Source: Typha latifolia (lineage: Eukaryota > Streptophyta > Magnoliopsida > Poales > Typhaceae). From it: a DNA stretch of 64,000 nt. The DNA lies in contig CM034105.1 of NCBI GenBank assembly GCA_019914945.1, positions 13,454,001 to 13,518,000 on the forward strand. Direction: 5' to 3'. This document shows, in pieces, positions 56,562 to 64,000 of this stretch (the stretch's first letter is position 1; the number at the start of each line of letters is the position of its first letter). The notes beneath the pieces were generated by a model. That model searched no databases. It saw nothing but the letters and a program-made list of their open reading frames with translations, and was not told the origin of the DNA. A program made the position numbers and the translations under genes.

Positions 56562-58874
56562 CTGCTTTTAATGACTCATGGCAGCATCAACCAACCCTAC
56601 TTTGTACACCCTTTGCTCCATGCAGCTACTACTTAGAGTCTTATCTCAGTTTGGAATAAATTTTCTAAAGAAAAGCTGTGTTATATTGCTTTATATAGGT
56701 GTAAAACCTACAAATATTTCTTTCCCTTTATTTCTTTTCTTTGAGGATCTCAATGGATCAGTGAAACGAAGTGTTTGAAGTGATCAAACATGTCAACATT
56801 TTTTTAAGTACCTACCTCTGATTGCAACTACTAAGGACCTCGGAATTCAAATTCGAAGCTAATGTTTGAAGTTCTTAGTTTGAAAAAAAATATACTCATA
56901 TGCCAGGTAAATAATCAGGATGCTGTATAGAATTAGGGCTCTGTTTTGAATATATTAAAAATTAGCCATGTAACATGCTTTTATTTTCTGGAATGAAAAA
57001 AAGAAAGAAAAGTTCACACATCTGACAAAGACAATGAATAGACCAAAAAGTTATATATATATATATATATAAGATTTAGTATATTAACTAGGACCACTAG
57101 GTTTTATAGTTAGTAGAGTGGAATGTTGAAAATGCCATGTTTGACTCTTCAAATTTGTGTAGCTATGTTTTCGGCCAGAGAAGTCTTCCACCAAATATTC
57201 CTAATTATTTCTACTGAATTAAAAGATTGAACAAACTTGAACTGTCAATTAAGCCAAAATAAGAGAGATAATGACAAGTATACATCGAGAGTTCCTGGAA
57301 ACTAACAACTAGTTCTAAGTGGATGTCTTAAAGCTGAAGCAATTGCAGAATCTGAAATCATTGGTACTCTGAAAGAAGAGTCAAAGAATTCTACAAAGTG
57401 CTCCTTGTGGGCAAAGAAGTCAGGACAAAGTGGTGGTGCCCCCATGGTCAATTCTTTCACCTCACATTCACATATGTAGTCTTGCCTCCTATCCAAAAAC
57501 AGAGTAAAATGACTTCAAGCCTCCTGCAAAGTTGCTTGTGAGCCAGAATCCTCTTGTTGATGTGAGAGACAAAGGCATGTTGTTATGTTGCTCTAGTCAG
57601 GATTGATATCTTTCGAGTGCTCCACTCCCCTTCCCCTTTGTCACCCACTGGGTCCATTTTTCTTGCATGAGTTAGCACCACCTTTAAGGTCAAAGCGGCA
57701 ATCTAACGCAACGTCAAGACTTCAAGATCATTTGGATAATCTGGAATCAAGATAAAGAAAGACATAATAAGTCTGCAGATACTCAGTTAATGTTTAACTA
57801 AAGGTATTAGTACAAAAAGGCCTGCATCATTCTGAGAGTGTAATATTAGAATTCTAAAAGGTTAGCACGGGCATTCAGGGAGAAGTATTTTGGAAACATT
57901 GTCAAAATGGATGAACATTTATATATAACCTATTATCTAATACTTTTCTTCAATGAGATGTATAATAATGGTATATGTTTCAGGTTGCATTTGACAGAAA
58001 GAACAGAGAACATCTAACAGGATGTTAAGATATTGTATAGTATCAATATATTAACGAGAGATTTGCAGCTAATAATGCCAACTAATCATTGTATTAAGAA
58101 AACCTTAAACAGAAAACCTACATCTTCTTGGGACCTTGAAATCTGAATTACTACTGTCAGCAACTATGAGATGTTGGGATTCTTGGAATGTTCAGAATAC
58201 AGGCACATAGAGGATTCCACAGATTCAGCACAAGCATAATAATGCAAAAATGTACACAGATATAGGTATCCTCCTGAAGTACAGGGTTTTAATGTCCACT
58301 GCCCTCAAGATACCATGAGGCAGAGTTGCTGTTTTGTAAACAATTATAATTTTGAAAGTCAATTTGAGAGAAAGAACGTAACTATCAGGAATAAAACTTG
58401 AGGAAGGTTTGTAAATTTGAGAGAACCAACTCTAATTATGAGAGTATGTCTATGACACGAGTAATGTTAATCTAATCGAGGATTGCATATTTTGCAGTTC
58501 TTGTTTACTTAAATATTATGAGAATACAAGTAGACAACCATCATGCAGAAGCATGATAGTATCTCCATTAACTACTACGTTTCGTTTGGTGGTAGAGGAT
58601 GAATGACCAATGACTTGCTTAAATAAGTATAATCTGGGAAAGTCGCCTATCATCTTAGTATAGCCAAAAGTAGTTGCTCCATGAAGATCATATGATAGAT
58701 GGAACCATGTCCAACTTCTAGGTACTTGGGAGATGATATATATGTATGACCTCACTTCACTAAAAAAGATATCATAAAGATGAAATCATAATTATCCTCA
58801 TTATGATAAAAATATATATATAGCAACACAAAAAGGAAAAGAACTACTTCATCTTCAAGCTGCAGGTATCCTTT
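56562..58874. other. Intergenic DNA between OSCP and PERK (convergent)
   Basis: AT-rich with a (TA)n run at 57052-57071. Two minus-strand open frames, 57302-57496 (64 codons) and 58516-58755 (79 codons), have no recognised similarity. I do not call them as genes. Confidence 0.55.
57052..57071. repeat. TA microsatellite
   Basis: Ten TA dinucleotides in succession. Confidence 0.9.
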
Positions 58875-61800
58875 TCAGAAATCTCTTCGAATATTTGAAC
58901 TAGATTGGCTGAAATCACAGCTATAATCTTGGCTACCAAATGCCATTCGCTGAAACAATCTGATCTCTGCTGTATCTGCCACGTTGAAAAGTTCACTTTT
59001 TCCCGGTTGAACACCGTTAGTGATATCAATTTCAGCCAAGCTATCAAGAACTCTCACGACCTGGAAAGGAACATCTAAGATGTAATAAAAATCAACAGAG
59101 TTAAAGTTCATTTCTTCGAAGATCGAATATTTACCTGACTCATTCGGGGCCTCCTTGATGCTGAATGACGGACACATGCAGCTGCTGCTTCAATCATACG
59201 AGTCATTTCAACTTCATTGTAGTTCTTTTCAAGCCTAGGATCAACCAACTCTTCAAAATTTCTAGTCTCAAGCACTTGAGTCAGCAATGGTCTTGCCTGA
59301 GAAATGTCAATTGACAATTACTAAACAAATTTTTTGAGTTCCAAAGAAAACAAAGAGCAATAGACATTGAAGACAATGCCACCGTACTTAAAATGAAGGC
59401 CTAAGCTTGTAGTTCACAAGATATAGAAGTTGTAGCAACTTGCAGACCACTAGTAATAAAATCAAAAGAAAAACTCAAAGAAATATGCTATCAGACTCTC
59501 AAGATCAATCCAATATCAATTATCTGAGACTACATAATCAAGCTCGATAGAGAAGTTCCGATGCTCCGGAAAAATAGGCTATCTTAAGGACGACACCATA
59601 CTACATACCGGCGAGAAGATGACATTATGAGAGAAGTTTTAGTAACAAACGCAAAACCAATAATTGGCATCTTTCCCAGAATTCCAATGTTGTTCTACTA
59701 TATGAATCAAAGAGAAACTTCTACATCAAAATGTTCTTCATTTATTCCTTTTATAAGCATGAAAGTTTCCACTAGCAAGTTTGACTAGTATATTTACTGC
59801 ATATCCCTAGTTATACCTTAACATTGCATGTCCTGTGAAGCCTTTTCATAATCAAGCATGAAGCTAGTATTAGCATCTTCAACGAAAGCTTTGCAAAAAG
59901 AAGAAAAGAGAAAGGGTCAAGAATGAATTACTATTGAGCTTACCCACTCAACGAGACTTTCATCACCCAAGGGCAGAGATGCATCAACAGGTATCCGCCC
60001 GGTAATAAGTTCCAATAGCACAACCCCAAATGAGAATACATCAGATCTCTCTGTCAATTTACCAGATGATGCATATTCTGGAGCCATATACCTAGAAATC
60101 ATGCCAATCTTTTTATTGCCAAAATTTCCATTACAATGAATATCCCTAATAGAAATTTTCAAATGATTCACCTACCCAAAAGTCCCCATCACACGGGTAG
60201 TTACATGAGTGACTGTATCCATAGCTAGCCTAGCAAGGCCAAAATCAGCCACCTAATTCATGAATGGCGCAATTAATAGCAAATTAAGAAGCATAATATA
60301 TCAATCCAAGACCACAGTAATAAATCGAGGATCACCAGAGCATCAAAGTTGTTATCCAGTAAAATGTTCGAGGACTTTATATCTCTATGAATTATCCGTG
60401 GATGACCTGCCAAAGCAACAATAAGACCAAGCTAGCTAACCAAGTAAATGATAACAAATAAAATTGATAGAGAAAACCAAAAGATGTGAGGATAAAGTAA
60501 GTAAATAGAAGAATAAGATTATATTACAATCCTCATGTAGGTATGCTATTCCACGAGCTGCACCAGCTGCAATTTTGACCCTAATTGCCCATTCCATTAC
60601 TGGCCTTCCTTTACCTGCAGACGAAATGAACATAACAAATAGCTGCTGTTAGTCTCTTTCACAAAATAATGATCGGTAAATTTTGAAGTAAATAAACACA
60701 TCATACCGTGAAGATGATAATGAAGTGTGTTGTTAGGCACAAAATCATAGACAAGCAATCTTTGGTTCTCTGATATGCAATACCCTACAAGTGAAACCAA
60801 ATGCCGATGGTGTATACGACTGATGATTTCAACTTCAGCTTGGAACTCACGCTCCCCCTGTCCACCTCCATCTTTGAGTTGTTTTACAGCCACGTCTCTT
60901 CCATCCGATAAGCAACCCTTGTACACAGAACCAAATCCACCTTCACCTAAAAGATTTTGAGCTGAGAAGCCGTTGGTAATATCATATAGCTCTTCATAAG
61001 TAAACCATGACTTTGGAGTGCCCAAGCTTATGTCAGTCCCTGAACTTTTTAACCTGCGACTTCCACTGCTGTTGCTGTTATATACAAGAGGAACCGATGA
61101 GGCCCTTGGATTTTGTGACTCTCCTGAGGAAAGCTATGCTGAATTTGTCAGATAATCATTAAACGCTTAAACCTATTTTGATTCTTGAACAAGAAAAAGT
61201 TTTCTAAATTGTGAATTACCAAAGGTCAGAAATTCTGCAAAGCATTTCTAGGACGAGCATAGCAAGTTTTTTGAAGAGTCTTATCTATAGCTAAAATAGA
61301 TATTTGAAGATCATTGCAAAATCAAATAGAAAGGTTGGGGCAGTTAACCTGATATTGGGGGCGATGTAAAAGGTGATGGCATCACAAACCCAGAACTATA
61401 ACCATCAATTTGTCTTTTCCTCTTTCGCACATACCACATAGCAGCCCCAACCAAACTGAGCACAAGAAGGCCTATCACAACTACAATAGATGCAGCAGCT
61501 CCAGCGCTAAGCCCGCCACTTGAGGAGTTGTTGCCATCTGCTCCTACACCAGAACCTGATGATATATCTGAACTTGGTTTACTTGGCCTAGTAGGGTCAC
61601 CAGCAATGGCAGGAGAAGGCAAGGGTAGAGGACTAGATGGTGTTGAGGGGATTCTACCAGCAGAAGAGTTACTGGGAGCTGATGAAGCAGGAGAAGAAAG
61701 AGGAGTCTGTGAAGGATTAGGAGGGCTCGGCGACTTAGAAGGAGGAGGTGCTCGTACTACTGGTGGTGAAGGCGAACTCTTGGGTGACTTAGGAGGTGAT

Positions 61801-62336
61801 TGTGCTACTGGTGAAGGAGATTTCTTGGGCGGTGTAGCCAATTTGGGAGGTGAAGGTGAACTAGTAGGTGGCATAGCAGATGGTGGTGGGGGTGATAGGG
61901 GATTGGAAGATGGTGGAGGTGAGATGGTAGCTGGCGGGGACGGCGGCGAGACGGTAGCTGGTGGTGGAGAAGCCGCAGGAGGGACGACGGATGGTGGTGG
62001 AGGAGACAATGTGGTAGTAGGAGGAGCAGAAGGTACTGGTGGCGGTGAGGATACTATTGGAGGTGGAGGAGAAGAGGAAGGAGGCGGGGGGGACACGGCG
62101 ACAGGCGCCGGCGTTGAGACTACGGGCGGCGGCGAAACGGAAGGCGGCGGGGTGGAAGAAGCATGAGGAGGGGATGAGGCAGGTGGTGTAGTTGGATCAC
62201 TGGATGGATTGGAGTTGGCATTGAGCTGAGGTGTGGGAGGTGGTGAAGAAGTTGAGGATGGCGATGGGGAAGCAATGGAGGAAGCGGGTGCGGCCGCAGT
62301 CACTACCACTTCAGAAGGCGAAGGTGAAGAAGCCAG
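58875..62336 (-). CDS. PERK: Proline-rich extensin-like receptor kinase (PERK)
   Basis: Plasma-membrane Ser/Thr kinase with a wall-facing extensin-like domain, thought to monitor the cell wall. Eight exons: 62336-61349, 61123-60707, 60614-60528, 60406-60336, 60252-60176, 60091-59944, 59296-59135 and 59060-58875, giving about 711 residues. N-terminal ~260 residues are Pro/Ser-rich (SPPPP, PPVVS); there is no signal peptide, as usual for PERKs. One membrane span ([20 protein letters not shown]) is followed by RKRKR. Kinase landmarks: [51 protein letters not shown]. The tail [17 protein letters not shown] is typical of PERKs. The frame has no ATG: an in-frame TGA lies at 62351-62349, and the best initiator is CTG at 62336-62334 (context AAACTGGCT). 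An upstream start exon cannot be excluded, so the 5' end is uncertain. Confidence 0.9.
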
Positions 62337-62961
62337 TTTTAGCTTGTTTCAGCTCCTTCCTCACTTCCAATTATGGCTCAAATAGTCCATAACTCTTCTT
62401 TCAAATTAAGAGCTAAATCTCCATGACCCAGATCTTTATCTTCTCTAACAATAGACACTCCAAAGTTTCTCCTTTTCAGGAGATCTCAAGATTAGAAGAC
62501 CCAAAAACCTCTCAAAAGATTTCTTTTTTAGGAAGCAAGCTTCCAACTTTATCTTCTATATCGATCAAACGAGTAGATTAGATTCAAACACCAAATTTGC
62601 AAGCTTTTCCGGACCTAGTAATTCCAGAACCTCTACGCTATCAAAAGCCCAAATCTTCATACCATCTCCCAAGCACAGCCAACCGACTCAGTAGCACATT
62701 CTCTAATCTTGCATCTTCCAAAAATCCCACCTTTACCGAGAATTCCACACCAGAATGGCAAATCAAGAGAAACCCAGATCGCAGAAAGTAGAAAATCAAC
62801 CAAAACACCTCCCAACTCAAATGCGGCAAGCTTGTAAGATGGAAGAAACCAAAAGCGAAACCCACACCTCACCTCAGGCCTCTTCTCCTCTTCTCTTCTC
62901 CTCTTCTCCTCTACCCTTTTTGTACCAAAAGGGAACGTACCCAGAACTCGACGGCTCTAGT

Positions 62962-62964
<3 letters not shown>

Positions 62965-62994
<30 letters not shown>
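62965..62994. repeat. GA/CT microsatellite in the PERK leader region
   Basis: Fifteen GA dinucleotides (CT on the PERK sense strand), about 630 bases upstream of the proposed initiator. CT-rich leaders are common near plant transcription starts. Confidence 0.85.
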
Positions 62995-62998
<4 letters not shown>

Positions 62999-64000
62999 GG
63001 TTGCTCCTATTATTTTAAAGAGAATATAGAAGAAATGGGTCGACTCTTTCCCACTGTCAGATACGACTCCTAGAGAATTTACGAGAAACAAATGCATTTG
63101 TTTTTTATTTCTATTTTTCTATGAAATATATATGAGCATTGGAGGTGAGGTTACCGTGGCTCTTAGTATCTAGACATCTTATGGTAGATTATAATCTAAT
63201 GATTGGGAAGTCAATCCAGTTAGTAGATTTATATTCGATGATGCCATCGAACTAACTCAGACATATTAGCTAGTACCGAATCTCAATCCTAACTTAAAGA
63301 ATAATTAATATTAATTTAACTATATTTATAAACTAAACCTCTGTAAAGTTGTCAATAACTTTACTAGAACATAGTATATCAATATATGATGATGAAATTT
63401 AAACTTTAATTTGTTGTTTTCTCTTCCCTTTCTCAATAAAAAACATTACTATTATCATATTATCTTATTCAAAACAATATTACTTCCCATTATCACCAAA
63501 GATGAAGACAAGACTATGTACATCTTTTTTCCACCCATCTCCTATAGTAGCATAGTTTTACTCTTATTGTAGATGCAAATATGTGCACAATTGTCTTTGA
63601 ATAAGACATCAAAACAGCAATGCCAGCTAATAAAAGTGTGTTTTGTTCCCTAAATTGCTTGACCACCTTAATCTAGAGTAGATTTGGATATTTATTATGG
63701 TGGTAGGTTCCAAAATTTCATAGCCCTCTTAAATGTTTTGCTTCCTCCTAAAGTAATGAAGAGGTTGATATATGATAGGAGGTTATGATCACTTTTGTAA
63801 TCTTGAAATCCAACATGAGCATAATCACAAAAAAAATTAAAACTTTAAAGTTATCCATTAATTAATAGAATAAATCATAGCATGTTCTTCTTAGATTGTA
63901 TAAGATGGCAGATCAACCTTGAGTGTTATTAGATGCCAACATCTCCCCCTGTGTATTAGTAACTAATAATTTATTCCATGCTTTTCTAGACGAGGATAAG
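62995..64000. other. Upstream flank of PERK
   Basis: AT-rich sequence with no recognisable gene. A TATA-like TTTAAAATA (minus strand, about 63009-63017) could serve PERK. Nothing else is evident up to the window edge. Confidence 0.45.

Larger units (their letters stand above)
38154..56664. repeat. Segmental duplication, right copy (TADA fragment to OSCP)
   Basis: Right unit of the tandem duplication: TADA fragment, spacer, NLR3 (now split by an LTR), inter-NLR spacer, NLR4 and intact OSCP. Similarity to the left unit is interrupted by several deletions, the LTR insertion and exchanges between NLR copies. Confidence 0.75.

Noticed and set aside
57302..57496. 64-codon minus-strand frame as a small gene
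   Set aside because: The sequence looks protein-like in places, but I recognise no family, and possible upstream exons run into stops.

Overview
This is nuclear DNA from a flowering plant. The genes are interrupted by introns, intergenic DNA is AT-rich, and the families are plant-specific (PHO1, PERK kinase, lysine-rich AGP, CC-NB-LRR, chloroplast TADA). The GC-rich 5' ends of TADA and the AGP gene and the style of the NLRs suggest a monocot, probably not a grass. This is inference; no species can be named from sequence alone.

Layout. 1-2692 (-): 5' two thirds of a PHO1 phosphate exporter. 7107-7876 (-): two-exon lysine-rich arabinogalactan protein. 9491-16302 (+): 13-exon cytosolic acetoacetyl-CoA thiolase. 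18381-23498 (-): chloroplast tRNA adenosine deaminase TADA. 25477-53158 (+): four CC-NB-LRR (NLR) copies. 53414-56561 (+): mitochondrial ATP synthase OSCP subunit. 58875-62336 (-): PERK-type receptor kinase.

The most informative region is 20.6-56.7 kb. Between NLR2 and NLR3 lies a broken 3' piece of the OSCP gene (36683-38153) joined directly to a broken piece of TADA (from 38154). Intact OSCP and TADA flank the cluster on the right and left. This is the joint expected if an ancestral block TADA-NLRa-NLRb-OSCP was tandemly duplicated as a whole, with breakpoints inside TADA and just past OSCP. NLR1 pairs with NLR3 and NLR2 with NLR4, and the spacers pair in the same way.

Later events reshaped the cluster. 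NLR2 became a mosaic pseudogene. A 1112-bp tract was copied without change between the NLR1 and NLR2 3' ends. A 2465-bp solo-LTR-like element with a perfect 5-bp target duplication split NLR3. The NLR3 tail gained a four-fold 66-bp LRR repeat, and NLR4 lost its distal LRRs next to OSCP. Only NLR1 has a full-length, uninterrupted reading frame.

Apart from the NLRs, the genes serve unrelated functions (phosphate export, cell wall, mevalonate pathway, plastid tRNA editing, respiration, wall sensing). No operon-like logic is expected. Exon coordinates were derived by eye from splice signals, reading phase and family similarity.
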